Shown piece by piece: positions 35,777 through 44,463 of a stretch of 64,000 nucleotides of DNA. Below the pieces are notes generated by a model. That model did not search any database. It worked only from the letters and a program-made list of their open reading frames with translations, and was not told the origin of the DNA. Made by a program: the position numbers and the translations under genes. Within the stretch, counting starts at the first letter, position 1; each line of letters starts with the position of its first letter. This DNA is from Ewingella sp963519305 (GTDB taxonomy: Bacteria > Pseudomonadota > Gammaproteobacteria > Enterobacterales > Enterobacteriaceae), in the NCBI GenBank assembly GCA_963519305.1, contig CAUQMS010000007.1:62001-126000 (forward strand), in the 5' to 3' direction.

Positions 35777-36214
35777 GTAAAACCTCTGTCTGACTCTTAT
35801 AGGTAGGGCCGGTTAATTTAATGTTATACCTGCCGTAAAATGGCGCAGATTATAGGGGGCGAAGTTAAGATTGCCTACCTGAATCACAACATTTCGTTAA
35901 ATAAATGTGTCCTTACGCCACATCCGTCACGAAAGTCGCCGCGCTTTTAATGAACCGCTTAATACACCGCTTTAAAACTTCACACTCCGCGTCATGCCCT
36001 TCCCTGTTCGTCCCCTTGTCCTGACGAAATGTTAAGTCGGTCACAGTGCCAAAGGTTACATGTAACATTTGCAGTTATTTGTTTTTAAAACAATCAGATA
36101 ACTCGTTTAGTGTTTCCCATCCTGCTAGCTTTGATGCCGTACCTGTGGCGATGCATCTGTTGCCAACATCACGTCCCCAATCTAAATCACAAAAATAACC
36201 CTTGAGGGCATGTT
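35777..36214. other. Divergent promoter region between ndk and the alpha-glucoside PTS
   Basis: 438 bp without a gene. It must hold the ndk and PTS promoters. A perfect 12 bp palindrome GTTACATGTAAC lies at 36055-36066 and an AT-rich stretch follows at 36070-36110. I see no further structure. Confidence 0.6.
36055..36066. promoter_or_regulatory. Palindrome GTTACATGTAAC, candidate operator of the PTS operon
   Basis: Perfect 12 bp inverted repeat 149 bp before the PTS start, in a context AAAG-palindrome-ATTT. It may be a binding site for the RpiR-type regulator encoded by the third gene. Only symmetry and place support this. Confidence 0.35.
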
Positions 36215-37792
36215 ATGAACAAAGCGGTCAATCTGCTGCAAGACTTTGGCAAGTCACTTTATGGCCCTGTATTAATCCTGCCGATCGTCGGGCTGTTTAT
36301 CGCACTGGGAAATCTGTTTGGTAACGGGAACCTGACGGAATACCTGCCCTTCCTCGCCCACCCTGTAGTGCAAGCCGTCGGGCAACTGGTAGCGAAGTCA
36401 TCCGTCGCTATTCTGGCCAATCTGGCGCTGCTTTTTGCCGTGGGCATTCCGGTCGGGCTTGCTAAGCGGGACAAAGGTTATGCCGCACTGATCGGTCTGG
36501 TAATTTTTATCATTTTTATCAATGCCATGAACATTACCTTGCAGATGCAGGGCAAGCTGGTGGCGGCGGATGTGATGCGCGCGTCGGGACAGAATCTCGT
36601 GCTTGGCGTTCAGGTTCTGGAAATGGGCGTGTTCGCGGGCATTCTGACGGGAGCAATCTCCGGTTATCTTTATAACCGCTATTCCAGCAAACAGTTTAAC
36701 GGCGTCATGGCGATCTATTCTGGCCACTGCTTCGTTGCAATCCTCGGTATTCCTCTGGCGATTTTATTCGGTTTCGTCATGAGTGAAATCTGGCCGTTTG
36801 CTCAGCACGGTATCAGTGCAATGGCGTACGGTATCCGCGGCGCAGGTCCGGTGGGCGTGCTGATTTACGGTTTTCTTGAGCGGATTTTAATCCCGACCGG
36901 GCTTCACCATCTGATTTATACCCCCTTCCTGTATACCGAGCTCGGCGGCACCCGCGAAGTCTGTGGTTCGCTGTATCAGGGAGCGCGCAATATCTATTTC
37001 GCCGAAATGGCCTGCCCTGCGGTTAAACAGTTGAGCGCTACTGTCGTATGGGACGCGCGCGGCATCAGCAAGATGTTTGGCCTGACGGCAGCTGCACTCG
37101 CGATGATTGTCACCGCCAAACCTGAGCGCAAGACGGCGGCCAAAGCCATTCTGATCCCTGCCGCACTGACCTCCTTTTTACTGGGCGTGACCGAGCCGCT
37201 GGAGTTCTCGTTCCTGTTCGTCGCTCCCATGTTGTTTGTCACACACTCGGTGCTGACGGGTGTCGGCATGATGCTGTTCTATCTGCTCGGCGTGCATGCC
37301 ATCGGTGCCAACGGCCTGATTGATTTTGTGCTCTATAACCTGCCACTCGGGACTGAGAAATCCAACTGGCCTATGTACATCCTGGTCGGGCTCATCATGT
37401 CCGTACTCTACTTCGTTATCTTCCGTTTCATGATCCTGCATTTCGATATGAAAACGCCGGGGCGAGAAGAAGATGACAGCGACACCCGCCTCTATTCCAA
37501 AGCGGATTACCAGCAGCACGCTTCACAAGCCCAACCTGTCATGTCTGTCGCCGCTGAGGCGCTGGACCTTGGGTTACGCATCATTACCGGACTTGGGGGG
37601 AAACAGAATATTGAAGTGGTGGATAACTGCTACACCCGACTGCGGGTGACTGTGTATGACTCCCAAAACATTGATGAGCAGCTGCTTAAGGACACCGGCG
37701 CCAAAGGGGTTATCCGGCAGGGAAATAATGTTCAGGTAGTCTACGGACTGCACGTGAAAAAGATGCGCGAAGCCGTTGAAAATGCACTGTAA
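36215..37792 (+). CDS. PTS alpha-glucoside-type EIICB permease (AglA/GlvCB-like)
   Basis: 525-residue fused PTS protein. The N-terminal EIIC domain has about ten membrane helices (to about residue 415) with the substrate motif GFLERILIPTGLHHLIYTPF near 219 and VTEPLEFSFLF near 326. The C-terminal EIIB domain (about 450-525) carries the phosphorylated Cys in VVDNCYTRLRV near 471. It imports and phosphorylates an alpha-glucoside; EIIA must come from another protein such as Crr. The paired GH4 hydrolase supports maltose or sucrose-isomer substrates as for Klebsiella AglAB. GAGGG precedes the ATG. Confidence 0.88.
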   Translation: MNKAVNLLQDFGKSLYGPVLILPIVGLFIALGNLFGNGNLTEYLPFLAHPVVQAVGQLVAKSSVAILANLALLFAVGIPVGLAKRDKGYAALIGLVIFIIFINAMNITLQMQGKLVAADVMRASGQNLVLGVQVLEMGVFAGILTGAISGYLYNRYSSKQFNGVMAIYSGHCFVAILGIPLAILFGFVMSEIWPFAQHGISAMAYGIRGAGPVGVLIYGFLERILIPTGLHHLIYTPFLYTELGGTREVCGSLYQGARNIYFAEMACPAVKQLSATVVWDARGISKMFGLTAAALAMIVTAKPERKTAAKAILIPAALTSFLLGVTEPLEFSFLFVAPMLFVTHSVLTGVGMMLFYLLGVHAIGANGLIDFVLYNLPLGTEKSNWPMYILVGLIMSVLYFVIFRFMILHFDMKTPGREEDDSDTRLYSKADYQQHASQAQPVMSVAAEALDLGLRIITGLGGKQNIEVVDNCYTRLRVTVYDSQNIDEQLLKDTGAKGVIRQGNNVQVVYGLHVKKMREAVENAL

Positions 37793-37814
37793 AAATTCTA
37801 AACGAGGAACAAAT

Positions 37815-39203
37815 ATGACTGACCCTATGAAAAATAACGTTCACACCCAAGGCCCCTTCATTCTGGCCATTGCCGGTGGCGGCAGTACTTACACGCCCGG
37901 TATCGTCAAAAGCCTGATGGCAAAACTGGCTGAATTCCCCTTGGCTGAAATTCGTTTATATGACATCGATAGCGAACGCCAAAACGTAATTGCGCCGGTA
38001 GTCGAAAAAGTCATACGTGATCACAGTGACAGCATTAAATTCACCGTCACCAGCGAACCGGAAGTGGCATTCAGCGGCGCGCACTTCGTCTTTGCTCAGA
38101 TGCGGGTTGGCCAGTACAAAATGCGTGAACAGGATGAAAAAATCCCCTTGCGCCACGGCGTGGTCGGCCAGGAAACCTGCGGCCCCGGCGGATTGGCTTA
38201 CGGTTTGCGCACCATTTTACCGATGGTAGAACTGATCGATCTGGTCGAACGCTACGCGGATAAAAAGGCCTGGATTGTCAATTACTCCAACCCTGCGGCC
38301 ATTGTGGCCGAAGGCGTGCGCCGTCTGCGCCCTGACGCCCGAGTGCTGAATATTTGCGACATGCCGGTGGCCGCCATGCGCAATATCGCCGCGATTCTGG
38401 GCGTCGATCGCGATGCGGTTACCGTGAACTACTTTGGTCTTAATCATTTTGGCTGGTTTACCCATGCCTATGTTGACGGCGTCGACCGTATGCCTGAGCT
38501 GCGCAAACATGTGGCGAAATTTGGCCTGCTGACGGAAGATGCGGCGGCCACCGACCCGCAACATGCGGATCCGTCGTGGGTGAAAACCTGGCGTAACATT
38601 CAGCCATTAATGGGACACTTCCCGGACTATTTACCGAATCCGTATATGCAATATTACCTAATGCCCAATCAGATCGTTGAGCATCAGGATCCTGATTACA
38701 CGCGGGCCAACGAAGTGATGGATGGCCGGGAGAAAAAACTCTTCGCGGCGGCGGCAGAATATAAAAAAACCGGGATCCTCTCTGACGCCTTCCACGTCGG
38801 TGTGCATGGTGCCTTCATTGTCGACGTCGCCCGTTCGCTGGCCTTCGACCTGCGTCAGCGTCATCTGGTGATGGTTGAAAACCGGGGGGCTATTGCCAAT
38901 CTGCCTTACGACGCCATGGTTGAAGTCCCGGCTTACATCACGTCGCAAGGGCCGGAAGCCATTACGGTTGGCAAGATCCCGCTGTTCTATAAAGGACTTA
39001 TTGAACAACAACTTGCCTGCGAGCAGTTGTTGGTCGAAGCCACTATAGAAGGCAGTTATGAAAAAGCGCTGCAAGCATTCACGCTCAACCGCACAGTGCC
39101 CACCATGCAACATGCAAAAGCGATTCTGGACGACATGATTGAGGCCAATAGCGAGTATTGGCCAAAACTGAAAAAAGCCTTTATTGACGGCGTTGCACAG
39201 TAA
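37815..39203 (+). CDS. 6-phospho-alpha-glucosidase, GH4 family (AglB/GlvA-like)
   Basis: 462-residue NAD+ and metal-dependent glycosidase. The Rossmann start ILAIAGGGSTYTPGIV near residue 16, GQETCGPGGLAYGLRTILPM near 117, NICDMPVAAM near 178 with the metal-binding Cys, and NYFGLNHFGWFT near 206 with the metal-binding His are GH4 signatures. It splits the phosphorylated alpha-glucoside delivered by the PTS protein 22 bp upstream. The ATG at 37815 is favoured by GAGGAA just before it; the frame opens earlier inside the PTS gene. Confidence 0.9.
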   Translation: MTDPMKNNVHTQGPFILAIAGGGSTYTPGIVKSLMAKLAEFPLAEIRLYDIDSERQNVIAPVVEKVIRDHSDSIKFTVTSEPEVAFSGAHFVFAQMRVGQYKMREQDEKIPLRHGVVGQETCGPGGLAYGLRTILPMVELIDLVERYADKKAWIVNYSNPAAIVAEGVRRLRPDARVLNICDMPVAAMRNIAAILGVDRDAVTVNYFGLNHFGWFTHAYVDGVDRMPELRKHVAKFGLLTEDAAATDPQHADPSWVKTWRNIQPLMGHFPDYLPNPYMQYYLMPNQIVEHQDPDYTRANEVMDGREKKLFAAAAEYKKTGILSDAFHVGVHGAFIVDVARSLAFDLRQRHLVMVENRGAIANLPYDAMVEVPAYITSQGPEAITVGKIPLFYKGLIEQQLACEQLLVEATIEGSYEKALQAFTLNRTVPTMQHAKAILDDMIEANSEYWPKLKKAFIDGVAQ

Positions 39204-39307
39204 GTTGCGCGGTGTATTCCACTTTACGTAAGTCAATGAAAGTGTTTATTGAAACCCCTTCGGGCCCGCTTTAGGATAGCCCCATCTTTCCTGCTGAGGG
39301 CCCGTTT

Positions 39308-40147
39308 GTGGACAACCGCCTTGCTTCACTGCTACAACGTGCCGAGAACCTGACCCGTGCGGAATACCGCGTTTTATCGCACATCACCGAATACTCCAGC
39401 GCGGAAAAAACCGCCCATCAGGCGTTAGATAAACTGACGGTCCGCAAACTTGCGCAAGCAACATTTGTCTCAAGCGCAACCGTGATGCGGCTATGCCAGA
39501 AGCTGGGATACAGTGGTTTCAGTGAGCTGCTTTTTCACATCCGCCACCTGCTCAGCGAAAACCCGACGCTGCATACGCAGTTACCTTCGCCACATAACGC
39601 GGCGGTTCCCGCGGCTTTCCATGATTTTGTCGCCAATTATCAGCGCAGCTTCGAATTTGTTACCGCAGATAAAATGCAAGCTTTCGCTCAGTTGCTGAAG
39701 CAGGAAGAGAGCTTTTTCCTGTACGGCACCGGGTTTTCTCATCTGTTTGCCGAGTATTTAGCCAAGAAATTACAATTACTCGGTAAGACGGCCTTGTCGT
39801 CTGGTGTGGGGGACAGCCGGGGGATATTTTTGAACAATGCGCAGAAATACCGGGTGTTTATCGCCATTTCTCGCAGTGGCGAAACCGCGCAAGTCCTCGA
39901 TAAAGCCAAAATAGCCCGCAGCATTGGGATGAAAGTGGTCTCGTTTACCCGTGCGTCAGCGAATGCGCTGGGGCCGCTGAGCGACCTGAACTTCCAGTTA
40001 TTTGACGACGCCGATAACGACGCCGTGGATGCGGGAGAGATCACCTCGTTTGAGTCCAACCTGATCCTGCTTATCGACCTCTTACTTCTGGCGGCCATCG
40101 CCCCAATTTCAGACGATGGCACAACAGGCTCAGGCCTTGCCGGATGA
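39308..40147 (+). CDS. RpiR-family transcriptional regulator of the alpha-glucoside operon
   Basis: 279 residues. An N-terminal RpiR helix-turn-helix (TVRKLAQATFVSSATVMRLC, near residues 44-63) and a C-terminal SIS phosphosugar-binding domain (FFLYGTGFSHLFAEYLA near 137; VFIAISRSGETAQV near 181). Likely senses the phosphorylated sugar made by the PTS/GH4 pair, as GlvR does. Starts with GTG at 39308, preceded by GAGGG. Its 3' end overlaps the convergent sseB 3' end by 18 bp, which suggests a tight insertion boundary. Confidence 0.87.
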   Translation: MDNRLASLLQRAENLTRAEYRVLSHITEYSSAEKTAHQALDKLTVRKLAQATFVSSATVMRLCQKLGYSGFSELLFHIRHLLSENPTLHTQLPSPHNAAVPAAFHDFVANYQRSFEFVTADKMQAFAQLLKQEESFFLYGTGFSHLFAEYLAKKLQLLGKTALSSGVGDSRGIFLNNAQKYRVFIAISRSGETAQVLDKAKIARSIGMKVVSFTRASANALGPLSDLNFQLFDDADNDAVDAGEITSFESNLILLIDLLLLAAIAPISDDGTTGSGLAG

Positions 40148-40987
40148 AGGAATAATATTGCGCAGCCAGCTTCCCCACTTGCGCTGGTAGAACGGCTGGG
40201 TGTGGCTAATCAGGTAATGGCTGATGCCGCGCTCTTTCTCAGAGACGATGCAAAAATCCACTGGCTGATCGTCCGGCGAGGTTTCGCTGGCAACATTGCC
40301 CGCCTCGCGGATCAGGGCGTCCACTTCGGCTTCGGTCCCGTCGGCTTCTACACCGACCAGTAGGTTGGGTAACTCATCGGCCGCTTTATCGTGGATCAAT
40401 GCCAGAAATGCCCGGCGCACCGGTTTCTTCTGGCTAAAGAGCGTGGTCAGGGCATCGATCATCGCTGAAGGATACTCCGGCGGCTGGCCGATCATCAGCT
40501 GACTCTCTTTATCCAGCACCAGTTCGGCAGGTGCACTCAGCCCGCCGGTGTTGAGCAGCAGGGTGACTTCGCTCGGCGTGAACTCTTTGCCATATTCAGA
40601 TTTAGGATTGAGGAACAGCTCCTCGCCCTGGGTCATTTCAAACAGCACGCGGGCTGGCAGCGCAACAAACGCCTGCTCTTGCGGGCTCTCTCCCGCACTG
40701 GCGCGCTCCAGCACTTCCAACGATGAGAACAGAGGGATAATCGACGTGCCGTCCTGCTTTTCCCAATGCAGCAAATTCAGTTCGCTGCCTGCGGTGATCG
40801 CCACCTCACCAGCGCCCTCTTCTTGCTGACCGGCATCACCCAGCACATACACCGTCGCTTCAAGCAAAGCCTGATAGAACGCCGGGCGGTACGCGGCTTC
40901 CTTTACCGACAAACGCAGCAAGCGCTCAAGTTCATTTTCATTATTAGCCGCGGCTGCCGCTGGCAGGTGATCGTGCGGGACACTCAT
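40130..40987 (-). CDS. sseB: SseB, conserved protein linked to serine sensitivity
   Basis: 285 residues (E. coli about 258). N-terminal SseB domain (NELERLLRLSVKEAAYRPAF) and C-terminal SseB domain (FLALIHDKAADELPNLLVGV; IVSEKERGISHYL). The biochemical role is unsettled; overexpression changes serine sensitivity in E. coli. It usually lies next to pepB at the end of the isc region, as here, but a terminator separates the two. Confidence 0.9.
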   Translation of the reverse strand: MSVPHDHLPAAAAANNENELERLLRLSVKEAAYRPAFYQALLEATVYVLGDAGQQEEGAGEVAITAGSELNLLHWEKQDGTSIIPLFSSLEVLERASAGESPQEQAFVALPARVLFEMTQGEELFLNPKSEYGKEFTPSEVTLLLNTGGLSAPAELVLDKESQLMIGQPPEYPSAMIDALTTLFSQKKPVRRAFLALIHDKAADELPNLLVGVEADGTEAEVDALIREAGNVASETSPDDQPVDFCIVSEKERGISHYLISHTQPFYQRKWGSWLRNIIPSSGKA

Positions 40988-41003
40988 GGTCTTTCACTCC
41001 GAT

Positions 41004-41030
41004 AAAACGGGGCACTTTTCAGTGCCCCGT
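41004..41030 (-). terminator. Intrinsic terminator of pepB
   Basis: On the minus strand ACGGGGCACT GAAA AGTGCCCCGT TTTA forms a 10 bp stem with a tetraloop, between pepB and sseB. Confidence 0.85.
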
Positions 41031-41054
41031 TGTGGTCTTTCTGTCATACAAAGA

Positions 41055-41098
41055 AATTTATTTAGCTTTCGCCAGCAATTTATTTGGCTTTCGCCAAC
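41055..41098. repeat. 22 bp tandem duplication over the pepB stop codon
   Basis: AATTTATTTRGCTTTCGCCA occurs twice head to tail (41055-41076 and 41077-41098) with two differences. The second copy encodes the last PepB codons and the stop; the first repeats them as non-coding sequence. Confidence 0.8.
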
Positions 41099-42390
41099 AA
41101 CAGGTTAGCCACGGTACGAACGCCCAAACCGGTTGCACCAGCAGACCACTGGTCAGCCGCGCTTTTACGGTAGGTCGCAGAGCAGTCGATGTGTAACCAG
41201 CCCTTTTTATAGTTCTTAACGAAGTGGGACAGGAACGCTGCCGCCGTGCTTGCGCCCGCCGTGTGCGCCGGACCAGCAATGTTGTTCAGATCCGCAAAGT
41301 TGGACGGCAGATGTGAGCGGTGGAACTCTTCCAGCGGCAGGCGCCAGAACGGTTCGTGCTCGGCTTTTGCGCTGTTTTGCAACTCAGCCGCCAGCTCATC
41401 GTCAAAGCTGAACAGGGCGTGATACTCGTTGCCCAGTGCGGTTTTGGCAGCCCCCGTCAGGGTGGCCGCATCGATAAGCAGCTCCGGGTTCTGCTCAGAG
41501 GCATCGATCAGACCATCGGCCAGAACCAGGCGGCCTTCGGCGTCGGTGTTCATCACCTCGACGCTTTTTCCGTTACGGTAGCGAATGATATCGCCCAGTT
41601 TCAGTGCATTACCGCTGACCATGTTGTCCGCGCAGCACAGATAGAGTTTCACACGTTTGGTCAGGCCGTTGGCCGCTGCCAATGCCAGCGCACCGGTCAG
41701 GGTGGCTGCGCCACCCATGTCGGCTTTCATGGAATCCATACCCGCGCTCGGTTTCAGGCTGTAGCCACCGGTATCAAAGGTGATGCCTTTGCCGACCAGA
41801 CAGGCGTAAACCGGCTCGTCAGCGTTGCCGCTTGGGTTGTAGTCCAGTGCCAGCAGCACCGGAGAACGGTCAGAACCACGGCCCACGATGTGCAGACCGG
41901 CATAATTTTGCTGACGCAAGTCATCGCCTTTGGTGATGCGATAATTCACGTGACCATTGCCGAATTCGCACATCAGATCTACAGCGCGGGTCGCCAGCTG
42001 CTCCGGCCCTAACTCTTCGGCCGGAAGGTTGATCGTGTCGCGCACCCAGTCGATAATTTTCAGACGCTGTTGCAGGGTTTGAGTATCTTCGGCTGACAGT
42101 TCAGCCCACTCAACGTTGCGGCTGCCTTTTGGCCCGCGAAAGCCCTGCCAGAATGCCCAGCTGTTTTCCAGATCCCAGCCAGTACCGGCCAGTTTAACGT
42201 TTTTCACACCCTGACCGTCGATACGGCGTGCCGCACGGGCAATCGCTGCCAGTGCATCGCCAGCGGTCAGATGGATAGTCATGCCTTCCGCATTGGTACT
42301 TAATGTGGCTTTTTCACCCCAGCGCGCATCGGCAGCCTGGGAAGAGATGAAAATGGGCATGGCTTCATTGGTGATGACTTCGGAACTCAT
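41080..42390 (-). CDS. pepB: PepB, peptidase B (M17 leucyl aminopeptidase family)
   Basis: 436 residues. Metal ligands and catalytic residues lie in GKGITFDTGGYSLKPSAGMDSM near 205-225 and the family signature NTDAEGRLVLADGL near 281. Cleaves N-terminal residues from peptides. In E. coli it is the last-but-one gene of the isc operon, behind iscX. Here it follows iscS directly after a 129 bp AT-rich spacer, so it probably has its own promoter or reads from iscS. Confidence 0.96.
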   Translation of the reverse strand: MSSEVITNEAMPIFISSQAADARWGEKATLSTNAEGMTIHLTAGDALAAIARAARRIDGQGVKNVKLAGTGWDLENSWAFWQGFRGPKGSRNVEWAELSAEDTQTLQQRLKIIDWVRDTINLPAEELGPEQLATRAVDLMCEFGNGHVNYRITKGDDLRQQNYAGLHIVGRGSDRSPVLLALDYNPSGNADEPVYACLVGKGITFDTGGYSLKPSAGMDSMKADMGGAATLTGALALAAANGLTKRVKLYLCCADNMVSGNALKLGDIIRYRNGKSVEVMNTDAEGRLVLADGLIDASEQNPELLIDAATLTGAAKTALGNEYHALFSFDDELAAELQNSAKAEHEPFWRLPLEEFHRSHLPSNFADLNNIAGPAHTAGASTAAAFLSHFVKNYKKGWLHIDCSATYRKSAADQWSAGATGLGVRTVANLLLAKAK

Positions 42391-42519
42391 AACTGCACTC
42401 CTGATTTTTTATCTTCAAAGAAAGTTTATTTTCAATGAACGTTTTTATTTTCAATGGCAGGCTTTTTGCCCTGACGATCTATCTATAACGTTTTAATCAT
42501 TTCGACTAAATTATTTCTA

Positions 42520-43689
42520 CTAAGAAGAGAATACTGGCGGCAGCTCACGTAACCGGCTGACCGATTTCACAATAAGTTCAACAGCATAGTCGATCTCTTC
42601 CTCAGTGGTAAAACGCCCAAGGGAGAAACGAATGGAACTGTGAGCCAGCTCTTCACTCAGACCCAACGCCCTCAGGACATAAGAGGGTTCAAGGCTGGCG
42701 GAGGTACAAGCCGAGCCGGAAGAGACGGCGAGATCTTTGAGCGCCATAATCAGCGACTCACCTTCAACACCGGCGAAACTGACGTTAAGAATATTGGGGG
42801 CCGCGTGTTTTGGCGCACCGTTGAGATGCACATCTTTCAACTGCCCGATACCTTGCCACAGACGGTCACGCAATGTCTGCAGACGTTGTGCTTCTTCGGC
42901 CATTTCTTCTTTGGCGATGCGGAAAGCTTCCCCCATCCCGACAATCTGATGCACCGGCAGTGTACCTGAACGCATACCGCGTTCATGGCCACCGCCGTGG
43001 ATCTGCGCTTCAATACGCACTTTTGGCTTACGGCGCACATATAAACCGCCGATCCCTTTCGGGCCATAGATTTTATGGGCAGAAAACGACATCAGATCCA
43101 CCGGCAGTTCGTTAAGATCCACCGGTATTTTGCCGACGCTTTGCGTCGCATCGACGTGAAAAATGATATCGCGGCTGCGGCACAGTGCGCCGATGGCGGC
43201 AATATCCTGGATCACACCGATTTCATTATTCACATGCATGATGGAAACCAGAATGGTGTCATCGCGCAGAGCGGCTTCGATGGCAGCAGGCGGGATAAAT
43301 CCGTCCGGATTCGGCGCCAGATAGGTTACGTCGAAACCTTCTTTCTCCAGCTGAAGGCAGGTGTCGAGCACCGCTTTATGCTCCGTCAGGCTGGTAATGA
43401 TGTGCTTGCCCTTGCTGCGGTAGGCGTGCGCGGCACCTTTGATCGCCAGATTATCTGATTCGGTTGCGCCGGAGGTAAACACCACTTCGCGTGGATCGGC
43501 ATTAATCAGTTCAGCGATCTGGTTGCGGGCGACATCGACTGCCTCTTCCGCCTGCCAGCCAAAACGGTGTGAACGGGAGGCCGGATTACCAAACGTACCG
43601 TCGAAAGTGAGACACTGCATCATCACCTGAGCCACCCGCGGATCGGCAGGCGTGGTGGCAGAATAATCCAGATAGATAGGTAGTTTCAT
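42520..43689 (-). CDS. iscS: IscS, cysteine desulfurase with a shortened C-terminus
   Basis: PLP enzyme taking sulfur from cysteine for tRNA thiolation, thiamine, molybdopterin and iron-sulfur clusters. 389 residues against 404 in E. coli. The PLP lysine motif FSAHKIYGPKGIG near 202 and the persulfide loop SSGSACTSASLEPSYVL with Cys near 328 are intact. Identity to E. coli IscS stays high to RFTTEEEIDYAVELI, then the protein ends at RLRELPPVFSS with tandem TAG TAG stops. The missing tail is the part known to bind IscU. Neither iscU, iscA, hscBA, fdx nor iscX follows; pepB comes next. Confidence 0.96.
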   Translation of the reverse strand: MKLPIYLDYSATTPADPRVAQVMMQCLTFDGTFGNPASRSHRFGWQAEEAVDVARNQIAELINADPREVVFTSGATESDNLAIKGAAHAYRSKGKHIITSLTEHKAVLDTCLQLEKEGFDVTYLAPNPDGFIPPAAIEAALRDDTILVSIMHVNNEIGVIQDIAAIGALCRSRDIIFHVDATQSVGKIPVDLNELPVDLMSFSAHKIYGPKGIGGLYVRRKPKVRIEAQIHGGGHERGMRSGTLPVHQIVGMGEAFRIAKEEMAEEAQRLQTLRDRLWQGIGQLKDVHLNGAPKHAAPNILNVSFAGVEGESLIMALKDLAVSSGSACTSASLEPSYVLRALGLSEELAHSSIRFSLGRFTTEEEIDYAVELIVKSVSRLRELPPVFSS

Positions 43690-43802
43690 GGCAGGCGTGC
43701 TCCGTACTGCGCGTTGGGGCGAACAAAAGAGTGGAAATCGGGGCTTAGTTTAAAACGGCTTCACTGATTCTTAAAAGGGAAATAATGCCGTTGCTGACGG
43801 AT

Positions 43803-43826
43803 AAAAAAAGGCTGCCTATGGCAGCC
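43803..43826 (-). terminator. Intrinsic terminator between iscR and iscS
   Basis: On the minus strand GGCTGCC ATA GGCAGCC is followed by TTTTTTT. It lies 38 bp after the iscR stop and 114 bp before iscS, so iscS must depend on readthrough or a promoter of its own (weak candidate TTTAAG-N17-TAAACT near 43742-43770). Confidence 0.9.
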
Positions 43827-43863
43827 CTCTTCGTTACGCTAAAAACCGCCAGTGTTAAAACAC

Positions 43864-44358
43864 TCAGGCTCTCAGGTTAACATTGATCGTTTCAAGAATG
43901 CGGCTGCTGGTCTGGCGGCGCGGTTCGCCGTTCTGACGATCGGCAACTTCCAGAATCTCCTGGTTATTCACCAGTTCACCCAACGTAATGTTGTTGAGGA
44001 AGCCACTGATGCGCTCACTCAAATCACGCCACAGGGTGTGAGTCAGGCAACGTTCGCCATTCTGGCAGCCCTCTTTACCCTGACAACGGGTGGCATCGAC
44101 AGATTCATCAACGGCGGTGATCACGGCACCAACGGCAATCTCACCAGCGTCTTTACCCAACAAATAACCACCACCCGGACCACGTACGCTGGCAACCAGA
44201 CCGTTTTTACGCAAACGCGAAAACAGCTGCTCAAGGTAGGAAAGAGAGATGCCCTGGCGTTCGGAGATATCGGCTAAAGGTACCGGACCTTCCTGTGAAT
44301 GCAGTGCCACGTCAAGCATAGCGGTTACGGCATAACGACCCTTGGATGTCAGTCTCAT
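43864..44358 (-). CDS. iscR: IscR, Rrf2-family [2Fe-2S] regulator
   Basis: 164 residues. Winged helix-turn-helix at the N-terminus (VPLADISERQGISLSYLEQL) and the three cluster Cys in CQGKEGCQNGERC near residues 92-104, with the cluster His at 107 in CLTHTLW. With cluster it represses its own operon through type-1 sites; without cluster it acts on type-2 sites. The start MRLTSKGRYAVTAML at 44358 matches the family; an in-frame ATG at 44415 lies inside the upstream IscR site. The usual partner scaffold IscU is absent here. Confidence 0.95.
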   Translation of the reverse strand: MRLTSKGRYAVTAMLDVALHSQEGPVPLADISERQGISLSYLEQLFSRLRKNGLVASVRGPGGGYLLGKDAGEIAVGAVITAVDESVDATRCQGKEGCQNGERCLTHTLWRDLSERISGFLNNITLGELVNNQEILEVADRQNGEPRRQTSSRILETINVNLRA

Positions 44359-44413
44359 AGCATGGTTACCTGTTGATGAATACGATGGGGTAGAACATGC
44401 AAACGAGTCTGCC

Positions 44414-44463
44414 ATTCCCGAGTAAAACAGTCAACTATTTAACCTAGTAATTTACTCAAGTAT
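44414..44463 (-). promoter_or_regulatory. Two adjacent IscR type-1 sites in the iscR promoter
   Basis: On the minus strand two 25 bp elements lie end to end: 44439-44463 begins ATACTTGAGTAAATTACTAG and 44414-44438 begins ATAGTTGACTGTTTTACTCG. Both follow the type-1 pattern ATASYYGACT-W-YAGTCRR; the second resembles the E. coli iscR promoter, including the following GGGAATGGCAGACT. Their presence argues that IscR still autoregulates. Confidence 0.8.

Noticed and set aside
42490..42525. IscS shortening as a simple frameshift or sequencing error
   Set aside because: Two adjacent TAG codons and then more stops follow in frame, and no other frame downstream encodes the missing tail.
43742..43770. 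Dedicated iscS promoter TTTAAG-N17-TAAACT
   Set aside because: Matches at only 3 of 6 and 4 of 6 positions; mentioned as a weak candidate but not listed as a feature.
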